Source of the DNA: JAKOWB01 sp038363005
GTDB lineage: Bacteria; Pseudomonadota; Alphaproteobacteria; Kiloniellales; JACOMY01
Length of the DNA stretch: 52,229 nt
Direction of reading: 5' to 3'
Assembly (NCBI GenBank): GCA_038363005.1
Contig: JBBQBI010000029.1
Location: forward strand, 1 to 52,229
Each line of letters opens with the position of its first letter. The first letter of the stretch is position 1. The translations under genes and the position numbers were made by a program. The notes beneath the pieces are model-generated. The model was given only the letters and a program-made list of their open reading frames with translations. It ran no database searches and had not been told where the DNA came from. Of this stretch, positions 16,867 to 24,743 are shown in pieces.

Positions 16867-18655
16867 GCAGCGAGCTGCTGCCGGCGGCGGCGCGATAGAC
16901 CAGCCGGGACCAGCCGCGCAGGCCGCGGCCATCGATTCCCTCATCCCGCAGCCATTGCTCGACCGGGACGACGAAGCCGGTCTTGCGGCGCAGCGCCACG
17001 GCCGGCGGCAGGCGCGGGTCACCGGCAACCAGATCGGCCTTCTGCGGTGGCACGGCGGCGGCCAGCAGCGGCGCCATCTGGCGATAGAGCCGGACATCGG
17101 CGAAGGGAGTGCGAATCTCAAGGCTGTGCGCCATGCCGGCCCAGTCGGCGTCGCACAGCAAACGCGGGGTCATGTAGTGCTGGCTTTCCAGCGCCGTCAC
17201 CTTCTGCCGCGGCGTGACCAGCCGCTGCAGGCTGCGGTCCAGGGACTCCAGGCTGGCCAGCCGCTGCAGGCCGGCCCGCGCCACCTCCTCGCCCAGCAGC
17301 GCGCCCAGTTCCCACGGCATGTGCAGCGCGCGGCGCAACAGGTATGCGCCGGAAAAACTGCCGGCGTATTCCGCCAGTCCGGCCCACTTGGGCGAAGCAC
17401 CGGCGGGCAGCAGGCGCGTGCCGAGGCGGCGCAGCGGCCGCCCGAGCCCTAGGCGTTGCAGCAGGCGCCAGCGGCCCCTGGCCAAGCGCGGTACCTGGTC
17501 GAAACTGGGATAGCCGCCGAAGAGCTCGTCGGCGCCAAGACCCGACAGCGCGACGCGGTGTCCCGCCGCGGCCGCGGCGCGGGCAATGAAGAAGATGTTG
17601 ACGCCATCAATGCTCGGCTGGTCCATGCCAGCCAGCAGGGCCTCGCGGGACGCCAGCAGGTCGCGGTAGCCGACGTAGTGTGCCTGGTGCGGCAGGCCGC
17701 AGGCGCGCGCCACTTCGGCGGCCAGCGGCACCTCGTCCTGCGGCCCGCCGCGGAACTCCTCGATGCCCAGGGTGAAGCACTTGGTGCCAGCGCCGGCCGC
17801 GCCCAGCAGCGAGGCGAGGCAGGCAGAATCGCGGCCGGCCGAGAGGAACAGGCTGACCGGCACGTCGGCGCTAAGATGCGCCTGCAGCGACTCGCCGATG
17901 ATCGCATGCACCGCCTGCTGCAGGTCCCGGGGTGGCTGCGCAGGCGCGGGCTCTGCCACCAGCAGGTCCGGCAGGCCCCCGGTTTGTCGGCTCCAGGACT
18001 TTCCGTCCAGGCCCTGCCACTGCAGGCCGCCCGGCGGTATCGCGCGGATCCCGGCATAGAGCGTGAAGGGGTCCGGCACGTGGCCCCACAGGAAGAAGCC
18101 GACATGGCCGGCCGGTTCCGGCGAGGTGTCGACCCGGCCGCCGGCCAGCAGCGCCTTGAGCTGCGAGGCGACGCGCAGCGTCTTGCCGTCGTCAGCAACG
18201 TAGAGCGGCTTGATGCCCAGCGGGTCGCGCACCAGCAGCAAGCCACGTCGCTCGACGTCCCACAGCGCGAAGGCATACATGCCGCGCAACCGGCCGAGTC
18301 CCTCGGCGCCCTCGGCGGCGTAGAGCGCCAGGATCACCTCGGTATCGGTCTGCGTGCGGAAGCTGGCGCCCCTGGCCTCGAGGTCCTGGCGCAGCTCACG
18401 CCAGTTGTAGATCTCGCCGTTGTAGACGATGGCCAGGCGACCGTCGGCGCTCCACAGCGGCTGCAGACCGGCCGGACTGGTGTCGATGATGGCCAGTCGC
18501 CGCTGCGCCAGGCCGACCCTGCCGTCGGGCGAGAACCAGGCGCCCTCGCCATCCGGACCGCGCGGCATCATGGCGTCGCGTAGGCGCAGCAGCTCTTCCT
18601 CGTCCACCGGCGGCGCCGCGGCGCCATAGGCCAGGATGGCCGCCAGGCCGCACAT
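16856..18655 (-). CDS. Asparagine synthetase-like glutamine amidotransferase
   Basis: A 599-residue class II amidotransferase. The ATG at 18655 puts the nucleophile Cys at position 2 (MCGLAAI), which decides the start against the longer open frame. The glutaminase half has YNGEIYNWRELR and GMYAFALWD. The synthetase half has the PPi loop as SAGRDS (usually SGGxDS) near residues 268-275, SGLGADELFGGYP, MAHSLEIRTPF and RRKTGFVVPVEQWL. All the main sites look intact. Family members make asparagine, but those in polysaccharide loci (WbpS is one example) are thought to amidate sugar uronates. Here the gene is 1 base from a carbamoyltransferase (TGATG), which favours glycan decoration over asparagine supply. 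Confidence 0.82.
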   Translation of the reverse strand: MCGLAAILAYGAAAPPVDEEELLRLRDAMMPRGPDGEGAWFSPDGRVGLAQRRLAIIDTSPAGLQPLWSADGRLAIVYNGEIYNWRELRQDLEARGASFRTQTDTEVILALYAAEGAEGLGRLRGMYAFALWDVERRGLLLVRDPLGIKPLYVADDGKTLRVASQLKALLAGGRVDTSPEPAGHVGFFLWGHVPDPFTLYAGIRAIPPGGLQWQGLDGKSWSRQTGGLPDLLVAEPAPAQPPRDLQQAVHAIIGESLQAHLSADVPVSLFLSAGRDSACLASLLGAAGAGTKCFTLGIEEFRGGPQDEVPLAAEVARACGLPHQAHYVGYRDLLASREALLAGMDQPSIDGVNIFFIARAAAAAGHRVALSGLGADELFGGYPSFDQVPRLARGRWRLLQRLGLGRPLRRLGTRLLPAGASPKWAGLAEYAGSFSGAYLLRRALHMPWELGALLGEEVARAGLQRLASLESLDRSLQRLVTPRQKVTALESQHYMTPRLLCDADWAGMAHSLEIRTPFADVRLYRQMAPLLAAAVPPQKADLVAGDPRLPPAVALRRKTGFVVPVEQWLRDEGIDGRGLRGWSRLVYRAAAGSSSLLRT

Positions 18656-20403
18656 CAGTCGCTCCTCGCCAGCACGAATGGACCCAGCGACAGCAGATCC
18701 ATGCGGGTGCGCAGGAAGCAGTCCAGCGCTTCCTCTGGACGGCAGACCACCGGCTCGTTCTCGTTGAACGAAGTATTGAGCAGCAGCGGCACGCCGGTGC
18801 GCGCGGCGAAGGCCGATATGAGCTGGTGGTAGAGCGGATTGTCCGCCGCCCGCACGGTCTGCAGCCGGCCGGAGCCGTCGACGTGCGTCACCGCCGGGAT
18901 CAACGCGCGCTTGGCCGCGCGGATCTGGAAGACCTGCATCATGAAGGGGACGGCGTCGTCCTCCTCGAACCAGTCGCCCACCGCCTCGGCCAGGATCGAG
19001 GGGGCGAAGGGACGGAAGGACTCGCGCCGCTTGATCTTGGCGTTCAGCAGTTCCTTCATGTCGGCGCGCCGCGGGTCGCCAAGGATCGAGCGGTTGCCCA
19101 GCGCGCGCGGGCCCCATTCGACGCGGCCCTGGAACCAGCCGACCACGGCGCCCGCGTCGATAGCGGCGGCGACACGGGCGCAGAGCTGCGCTGGATCGTC
19201 CAGACGCTCAAGCCGAATGCCTTGGCCGCTCCACTCCTCGCGCCGCGCCTCAATGGCAGCCGACAGCGCCGCAGCGTCAAAGTGCGGCCCCCAATAGGCA
19301 TGCGGCATAACATCCGACGGCACCTCGCCCGACAGCCGCTGCCAGGCCACCAGCGCGGCGCCCAGCGCGCCGCCGGCATCGCCCGCCGCCGCCTGCACGT
19401 AGACCCGCTTGAAGCCCAGTTCGCGGCGCAGCTTGCCGTTCATCACCGAGTTGAAGGCGCAGCCACCGGCCAGCGCGATGGCATCGCTGTCGTGCCTTGC
19501 CTTGAGCCCGCCGATCAGGCGAAAGGCGGCCTGCTCGAAGGCCGCCTGCACCGAGCGCGCGAGGTCGCGATGCGTCTGTTCCAGCGGCGCGTCGGGCGCG
19601 CGGGCGGGGCCCAGCAGCGCTTCCCACGCCGGCGTCCAGAGGCGACCGACCGTCGGGCTGCCGCCGGTCCATTCGTAGGGCACCGCCTCTCGGTGATGGC
19701 GGAAATAGTCGAGGTTGAGGGCATAGCCCTCGCCGTCGGCCAGAAGGACCTGTCCGAGGGCTGCCGTCATGCGCGGCTCGCCATAGGGCGCCAGGCCCAT
19801 GACCTTGTACTCGTCGCCATAGTGCGGGAATCCCAGGTACTGCGTCGCCGCCTGGTAGAAGATACCCAGCGAGTGCGGGAAGTGGATGCGGCCCTCGACC
19901 GCGATGCGCCCGCCCTCGCCCAGCGCCCAGGCGGCCGAGGCGAAATCGCCGAAGCCATCGAGCGAGACGACGCTGGCGCGGGCGAAGGGACTGGCGTGAT
20001 AGGCCGAGGCCAGGTGCGCCAGGTGATGCTCGACGAAATCGACCTGGCCCTGGAACAGCTGCCCGGGGAAGGCCGCGGCCAGGGCCTCCTCGACCCCGGT
20101 CCAGCGCCGGCGGTTGGCCAGGCGCTGCAGCACCAGGCGCGGGCTCGGCCGGCGCTGCAGCAGATAGCCCAGGCGGCGCCAACGCGCGGCGCGCGGGTCG
20201 CGGTTGATCGCCACGACGGCCAGGTCGCCGAGGCCGATGCCGGCCTCCCGCAGGCACCAGGCAATGGCCTCGCGCGGGAAGCCGGCCCAGTGCTTGATGC
20301 GGTTGAGGCGCTCTTCCTCCACCGCGGCGACCAGCCGGCCGTCCTTCAGCAGGCAAGCCGACGCATCGCCGTGATAGGCGTTGAGGCCGAGGATCCAGCT
20401 CAT
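18655..20403 (-). CDS. NodU/CmcH family O-carbamoyltransferase
   Basis: A 582-residue protein. The start at 20403 (MSWILGLNAYHGDASACLL) is the usual family N-terminus and overlaps the upstream GT2 gene's stop by 4 bases. Visible hallmarks: EEERLNRIKH, the metal-binding EHHLAHLASAYHASPF, SLDGFGDF, MGLAPYGEP, GGCAFNSVMNGKL, and the C-terminal domain EWGPRALGNRSILGDPR with LLNTSFNENEPVV. Members transfer a carbamoyl group from carbamoyl phosphate, via a carbamoyl-adenylate, to a hydroxyl (Nod factor sugar for NodU, cephem for CmcH). In this locus the acceptor is probably a sugar of the polysaccharide. It is directly followed by the amidotransferase. Confidence 0.85.
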   Translation of the reverse strand: MSWILGLNAYHGDASACLLKDGRLVAAVEEERLNRIKHWAGFPREAIAWCLREAGIGLGDLAVVAINRDPRAARWRRLGYLLQRRPSPRLVLQRLANRRRWTGVEEALAAAFPGQLFQGQVDFVEHHLAHLASAYHASPFARASVVSLDGFGDFASAAWALGEGGRIAVEGRIHFPHSLGIFYQAATQYLGFPHYGDEYKVMGLAPYGEPRMTAALGQVLLADGEGYALNLDYFRHHREAVPYEWTGGSPTVGRLWTPAWEALLGPARAPDAPLEQTHRDLARSVQAAFEQAAFRLIGGLKARHDSDAIALAGGCAFNSVMNGKLRRELGFKRVYVQAAAGDAGGALGAALVAWQRLSGEVPSDVMPHAYWGPHFDAAALSAAIEARREEWSGQGIRLERLDDPAQLCARVAAAIDAGAVVGWFQGRVEWGPRALGNRSILGDPRRADMKELLNAKIKRRESFRPFAPSILAEAVGDWFEEDDAVPFMMQVFQIRAAKRALIPAVTHVDGSGRLQTVRAADNPLYHQLISAFAARTGVPLLLNTSFNENEPVVCRPEEALDCFLRTRMDLLSLGPFVLARSD

Positions 20404-21182
20404 GCCCCCCGCCTCCCGCGCGCTTCCAGCAGATAGAGCGCCAGCGCGACCTCTGCCAGCAGGCGCTGGTAGGCATAGGTCAGGCCGGCGCGGCCATCGA
20501 GGATCAGGCCCTTGCCAAGGAGGCACCAGAGGAACACCGCCCAGGGCGCGATCCAGTGCCTCAGGCGCAGGCGGTCGGCGCGGTCCAGCGTCTTGCGGTC
20601 GGCCGCCAGCAGCTTGTCGCGCTCACGCCCCTGGTAGCGCGCCTGCATCGCCAGCCAGTGCGCCACCGGCTTGCGATCGTCGTGCAGGATGCGGCCCTTC
20701 AAGGCCGCGACGCGGCCCTCGACCCGCCAGCGCTCGGTGTGGCCATCCTGCCAGGGCGTCGCCTGGCCACGGCGGAACAGCACACTGTTCGGCGGATAGA
20801 GGTTGGCGCGCAGTGGCTTGCCGCCGATGCAGTAGGTGAAGGCGATGCGAAAGGCGGCCAGGTCGTCCGCCGGCGCCAGCGCGTCGATCTCCGCCACCAG
20901 CGCCTCGGTCAGCACATAGTCGGCGTCGAGCCGCAGCACCCAGGGCGTGGCGATGCCGGTCTCGGTCAGCGCGTGCTGCCACTGGCGGCCGTGGTCGTCG
21001 AAGGGCCGGGTGAAGATCCGGGCCCGCGGATGACGCCGCGCAATCTCCAGCGTCGCGTCGTCCGAGCCGCTGTCGACGATCACGATGTCGCGCGCCCAAG
21101 CCAGGCGCGCCAGGGTGCGCTCCAGGTTCGCCGCCTCGTTCCACGTCAACACGACGGGCGTTATCTGGTCCAGGAACCCCAT
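20400..21182 (-). CDS. GT2 family glycosyltransferase (WaaE/KdtX-like)
   Basis: A 260-residue GT-A enzyme: ITPVVLTWNEAANLERTLARL, then DIVIVDSGSDDATLEIARRH and the DxD-like RLDADYVLT near residue 89. A long C-terminal part contains a hydrophobic segment around residues 215-240. The TWNEA..L and VDSGSDDAT wording is that of the WaaE/LgtF/KdtX group, which add glucose to a heptose of the LPS inner core. That specificity would fit the heptose genes nearby (22544-24594) but is inference. It is the first gene of the minus-strand trio with the carbamoyl- and amidotransferase, divergent from the WcaI-like gene across 105 bases. Confidence 0.78.
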   Translation of the reverse strand: MGFLDQITPVVLTWNEAANLERTLARLAWARDIVIVDSGSDDATLEIARRHPRARIFTRPFDDHGRQWQHALTETGIATPWVLRLDADYVLTEALVAEIDALAPADDLAAFRIAFTYCIGGKPLRANLYPPNSVLFRRGQATPWQDGHTERWRVEGRVAALKGRILHDDRKPVAHWLAMQARYQGRERDKLLAADRKTLDRADRLRLRHWIAPWAVFLWCLLGKGLILDGRAGLTYAYQRLLAEVALALYLLEARGRRGA

Positions 21183-21287
21183 GCGATCGCCGTACTCCCC
21201 CTACCCCAACAATAGCGCATCACGCGGCGATTTGCCCGGCGCGGTCGCGGCTTCCCATAATGGCCGGCGCCAAGGGGGAGGCGGGCG

Positions 21288-22547
21288 GTGAAAATCCTGC
21301 TCTATGGCCTGAACTATGCGCCGGAAGCGGTGGGGACCGGGCGCTATACCGGTGAGCTCGGCGCCTGGCTGGCCGCGCGGGGGCACCGGGTGCGCGCGCT
21401 GGCCGCGCCGCCCTATTACCCGGCCTGGAAGATTGCGCCCGGCGCCAAACGCTGGTGGCGGCGCGAGACGCTGGCCGGCGTGCGCGTCACCCGCGCGCCG
21501 CTCTATGTGCCCCGCCGGCCGCGCGGCCTGACCCGCATGCTGCACCTGGCCTCCTTCGCCCTCAGCTCCCTGCCGGTCGCGCTGTGGCAGGGCCTGGTCT
21601 GGCGGCCCGACGTGGTGCTGGCCGTGGCACCGACCCTGGCGGCCGCGCCCGGCGCTTGGCTGGCCGCGCGGCTGGGTGGCGCCCGGGCCTGGCTGCACCT
21701 GCAGGACTTCGAGCTGGAGGCCGCCTTCGGCCTGGGTCTGGCGCGTGGCGGCTGGCTGAAGCGCCTGGCGCTTCGGCTGGAGCGCCGCCTGCTGCGCCGC
21801 TTCGACCGCGTCTCCTCGATCTCCCCCGCCATGCTGCGGCGCCTGGCCGACAAGGGCGTCCGACCGGACCGCCTGGTGGAGTTCCGCAACTGGGCCGACT
21901 GCCAGGCGATCCGCCCGACCCCGCCCGACGCCGCGCTGGCGGCGGCGCTGGGCCTGCCGCCCGGCCGCAAGGTCGCGCTCTACAGCGGCAACCTGGGGGA
22001 GAAGCAGGGCGTCGAGATCCTGGTGGAGGCGGCGCAACGCCTGGCCGGGCGCGAGGACCTGGTCTTCCTGCTGGTCGGCGAGGGCTCGGCCAAGGCCAGG
22101 CTGGAGGCCGCCGCCGCCGCCCACGGCAACATCCTGCTGCGCCCGCTGGTGCCGCTGGAGCAGCTGAATGCGCTGCTCAGCCTCGCCACCCTGCACCTGC
22201 TGCCGCAGCGGGCCGACGCCGCCGACCTGGTGCTGCCCTCGAAGCTGACCGGCATGTTGGCCAGCGGTCGGCCGGTGGTGGCCACGGCGGCACCCGGCAC
22301 CGGCCTGCACGACGAGGTCGCGGGCTGCGGCCTGCTGGTGCCGCCGGGCGACGCCGCCGCCTTCTCCGCCGCCATTGCCCGCCTGCTCGACGAACCGGGG
22401 CTGGCGGAGGGCCTGGGCCAGGCAGCGCGGGCGCGGGCGCTGGAGCGCTGGGACCGCGAGGCCATCCTGCTGCGGCTGGAGGCCGCCCTTGCCGCAGGCG
22501 GTCCGCCTGCGGTAGCCAAGGCGCCAACCGGGGAGAACCGACCGTGA
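21288..22547 (+). CDS. WcaI-like GT4 glycosyltransferase
   Basis: A 419-residue GT-B protein starting with GTG at 21288, preceded by a purine-rich AAGGGGGAGG Shine-Dalgarno region about 7 bases upstream. The N-terminus KILLYGLNYAPEAVGTGRYT, then APPYYPAWK and GVRVTRAPLYVPRRP are characteristic of WcaI, the colanic-acid type fucosyltransferase group (GT4). The donor domain has KVALYSGNLGEKQGVEILV, LLPQRADAADLVLPSKL and ASGRPVVATAAPGTGL. WcaI-like genes are widespread in EPS loci, so the transferred sugar need not be fucose. The stop overlaps the GTG of gmhA by 4 bases. Confidence 0.82.
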   Translation: MKILLYGLNYAPEAVGTGRYTGELGAWLAARGHRVRALAAPPYYPAWKIAPGAKRWWRRETLAGVRVTRAPLYVPRRPRGLTRMLHLASFALSSLPVALWQGLVWRPDVVLAVAPTLAAAPGAWLAARLGGARAWLHLQDFELEAAFGLGLARGGWLKRLALRLERRLLRRFDRVSSISPAMLRRLADKGVRPDRLVEFRNWADCQAIRPTPPDAALAAALGLPPGRKVALYSGNLGEKQGVEILVEAAQRLAGREDLVFLLVGEGSAKARLEAAAAAHGNILLRPLVPLEQLNALLSLATLHLLPQRADAADLVLPSKLTGMLASGRPVVATAAPGTGLHDEVAGCGLLVPPGDAAAFSAAIARLLDEPGLAEGLGQAARARALERWDREAILLRLEAALAAGGPPAVAKAPTGENRP

Positions 22548-23137
22548 GCGCCTTCGATCTCGAGAGCTTCTGGGCCAGCGAGCTGGCCGAGCACCTGGAG
22601 GTGGCGGCGCGGACCCGCGTGGCGCTGCGCGAGCCCTTCGCCCGGCTGCTCGACCTCGCCGTCGCGGCGATCCAGGGCGGCGGCAAGATTCTCTTCTTTG
22701 GCAACGGCGGCTCGGCCGGCGACGCGCAGCACCTGGCGACCGAACTGGCAGTGCGCTACGTCACCAACCGCGCGCCCATCGCTGCCATCGCGCTGACCAC
22801 CGACTCCTCGGCCCTGACCGCCATCGGCAACGACCTGGGCTTCGACCAGCTCTTCGCCCGGCAGATCGCGGCGCTGGGCAAGCCCGGCGACCTCGCCCTC
22901 GGCATCTCGACCTCCGGGAAAAGCCGCAACGTGCTGCTGGGCCTGGCCGAGGCACGACGCCTGGGCCTTGCCACCGCGGCGCTCGGCGGGCGCGGCGGCG
23001 GTGAGCTCACCGCCAACGCCGACGTGACGCTGGTGGTGCCCAGCGACACCACGGCGCGCATCCAGGAAATGCACATCACCTTGGGCCAGATGCTCTGCGG
23101 CGCGCTGGAGCAGCGCCTGGGGCTGGTGGCGCCATGA
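22544..23137 (+). CDS. gmhA: Phosphoheptose isomerase
   Basis: A 197-residue SIS-domain protein starting with GTG inside the GTGA overlap with the preceding gene. Motifs: FFGNGGSAGDAQHLATEL (phosphosugar binding and the active-site Glu), ALTTDSSALTAIGND, GISTSGKSRNVL and the C-terminal QEMHITLGQ, whose His is the catalytic base in GmhA. It converts sedoheptulose 7-phosphate to D-glycero-D-manno-heptose 7-phosphate, the first step to ADP-heptose for the LPS inner core. Direct coupling to hldE (4-base overlap) supports the assignment. GmhB and HldD are not in this window. Confidence 0.93.
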   Translation: MSAFDLESFWASELAEHLEVAARTRVALREPFARLLDLAVAAIQGGGKILFFGNGGSAGDAQHLATELAVRYVTNRAPIAAIALTTDSSALTAIGNDLGFDQLFARQIAALGKPGDLALGISTSGKSRNVLLGLAEARRLGLATAALGGRGGGELTANADVTLVVPSDTTARIQEMHITLGQMLCGALEQRLGLVAP

Positions 23138-24594
23138 GCGACATGACCGACCTCTCCGCCGCGCTGCCGCGCCTGGCCGGCGCCCGCGTGCTGGTGGTGG
23201 GCGACGTGATGCTCGACCGCTTCGTCTATGGCGTGGTCGAGCGCATCTCGCCCGAGGCGCCGATCCCCGTGCTGCGCATCGAGCGCGAGGCGGTGATGCT
23301 GGGCGGCGCCGGCAACGTGGTGCGCAACCTGGCGGCGCTGGGCGCGCGCCCGGCCTGCGTCGCCGTGGTCGGCGCCGACGCGGCGGGCCACGAGGTGCAG
23401 CGCCTGGTGGCCGAGGTGGCGGGCGGCGAGGGCCACCTGCTGCTCGACCGCGCCCGCCGCTCCACCATCAAGGAGCGCTACATCGCCGGCGGCCAGCAGC
23501 TGCTGCGCGCCGACCGCGAGTCGGGCGAGGCGCTGTCCCCCGCGCTGGCCGACGCCGTGGTGGCCGCCGCCGAGGCGCTGCTGCCCGAGGTCGCGGTGCT
23601 GGTGCTCTCCGACTACGGCAAGGGCGTGCTCTGCGACTCCATCCTCGAGCGCCTGATCGGCGCGGCGCGGGCGCGCGGCCTGTTGATCGTGGTCGATCCC
23701 AAGGGGCGCGACTTCGCGCGCTATCGCGGCGCCACCCTGGTAACGCCGAACCGCCGCGAGCTGGCCGAGGCCAGCGGCCTCCCGGCCGAAGGCGAGGCCG
23801 CCGTGGTGGCCGCCGCCCGCAAGGTGATGGAGAGCGCCGGCATCGGCGGCGTGCTGGCGACGCGCAGCGAGCAAGGCATGTCCCTTATCGATGCCGAGGG
23901 CGCGAACCACCTGGCGGCCGAGGCGCGCGAGGTCTTCGACGTCTCCGGCGCCGGCGACACCGTGGTCGCCACCCTGGCCGCCGCGCTGGCCGGGGGCCTC
24001 GACCGCGTCACCGCCGCGCGCCTGGCCAACGTCGCCGCCGGCATCGTCGTCGGCAAGGCCGGCACCGCCGTCACCAGCCCCGGCGAGATCCTGCACGCGC
24101 TGCACGCCCAGGCCTTCGCCAGCGCCGAGGACAAGGTGCTGCCGCTGGGCGCCCTGACCGTGCAGGCGACGCGCTGGCGCGCCCAGGGCCTGAAAGTCGG
24201 CTTCACCAACGGCTGCTTCGACCTGCTGCACCCCGGCCACATCGCCCTGCTGCGCCAGGCCCGCGCCGCCTGCGACCGCCTGGTCGTCGGCCTGAACGAC
24301 GACGCCTCGGTGCGGCGCCTCAAGGGCGAAACCCGCCCGGTGCAAAATGAAAGCGCCCGCGCCACGGTGTTGGCGTCGCTGGCCTCGGTCGACGCCGTGA
24401 CCCTCTTCGCCGAGGACACCCCGCTGGAGGTGATCAAGGCCCTGAAGCCCGACCTGCTGGTCAAGGGCGCCGACTACAGCGCAGAGGCGGTGGTGGGGGC
24501 GAAGGAACTGGCCGAGTGGGGCGGCAAGCTGCTGCTGGCCGAGATCGTGCCGGGGCAGTCGACGTCCGGGATGGTGAAGCGGTTGAAGGGGTAG
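23134..24594 (+). CDS. hldE: Bifunctional heptose-7-phosphate kinase / heptose-1-phosphate adenylyltransferase
   Basis: A 486-residue two-domain protein, close to the 477 of the E. coli enzyme. Residues 1 to about 325 are a PfkB/ribokinase-type kinase (VVGDVMLDRFVYG; MLGGAGNVVRNL; VVDPKGRDFARY; catalytic Asp in VSGAGDTVVATL). Residues about 350-486 are a nucleotidyltransferase with TNGCFDLLHPGHIALL, GLNDDASVRRLKG, DLLVKGADY and the terminal PGQSTSGMVKRL. It phosphorylates heptose 7-phosphate and then adenylates heptose 1-phosphate in the cytoplasm. It ends the wcaI-like/gmhA/hldE transcript; a palindromic repeat begins 13 bases past the stop. Confidence 0.95.
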   Translation: MSDMTDLSAALPRLAGARVLVVGDVMLDRFVYGVVERISPEAPIPVLRIEREAVMLGGAGNVVRNLAALGARPACVAVVGADAAGHEVQRLVAEVAGGEGHLLLDRARRSTIKERYIAGGQQLLRADRESGEALSPALADAVVAAAEALLPEVAVLVLSDYGKGVLCDSILERLIGAARARGLLIVVDPKGRDFARYRGATLVTPNRRELAEASGLPAEGEAAVVAAARKVMESAGIGGVLATRSEQGMSLIDAEGANHLAAEAREVFDVSGAGDTVVATLAAALAGGLDRVTAARLANVAAGIVVGKAGTAVTSPGEILHALHAQAFASAEDKVLPLGALTVQATRWRAQGLKVGFTNGCFDLLHPGHIALLRQARAACDRLVVGLNDDASVRRLKGETRPVQNESARATVLASLASVDAVTLFAEDTPLEVIKALKPDLLVKGADYSAEAVVGAKELAEWGGKLLLAEIVPGQSTSGMVKRLKG

Positions 24595-24607
24595 GCAGCT
24601 CCGCCCG

Positions 24608-24731
24608 TGGCACATCCTTCGAGACGCTCTGCTTCGCAGAGGTGCTCAGGATGAGGCCAATGCAAAGGGCGACAAGCACACCAACCTCATCCTGAGGAGG
24701 CCGCGCAGCGGCCGTCTCGAAGGATGTGCCA
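24608..24731. repeat. Palindromic intergenic repeat, copy 1
   Basis: An inverted repeat of 124 bases with perfect 19-base outer arms (24608-24626 and 24713-24731, outermost bases TGGCACATCC / GGATGTGCCA). Nested inside are a perfect 12-base pair CTCAGGATGAGG (24645-24656) and CCTCATCCTGAG (24685-24696), and two small hairpins, CTCTGC-TTC-GCAGAG (24627-24641) and GGCCGC-GCA-GCGGCC (24699-24713). It sits between the convergent hldE and lysR genes and may act as a two-way terminator. A second, diverged copy is at 41129-41252. I recall similar CTTCGAGACG...CTCAGGATGAGG repeats as common in alphaproteobacteria. Confidence 0.9.
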
Positions 24732-24743
24732 GGGAGCGCGGCG

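Noticed and set aside
15583..17121. A 512-codon open frame on the minus strand across the galE region.
   Set aside because: It is antisense to galE and the putative GT-B gene and shows no known motif.
18656..19117. An upstream extension of the asparagine synthetase-like gene.
   Set aside because: The family needs Cys at position 2 after Met removal, which only the ATG at 18655 provides.
18826..20436. A 536-codon open frame on the plus strand.
   Set aside because: It is the antisense shadow of the carbamoyltransferase gene.
22756..24615. A 619-codon open frame on the minus strand.
   Set aside because: It is antisense to gmhA and hldE, whose motifs are unmistakable; composition is His/Gln/Ala-rich with no domain.
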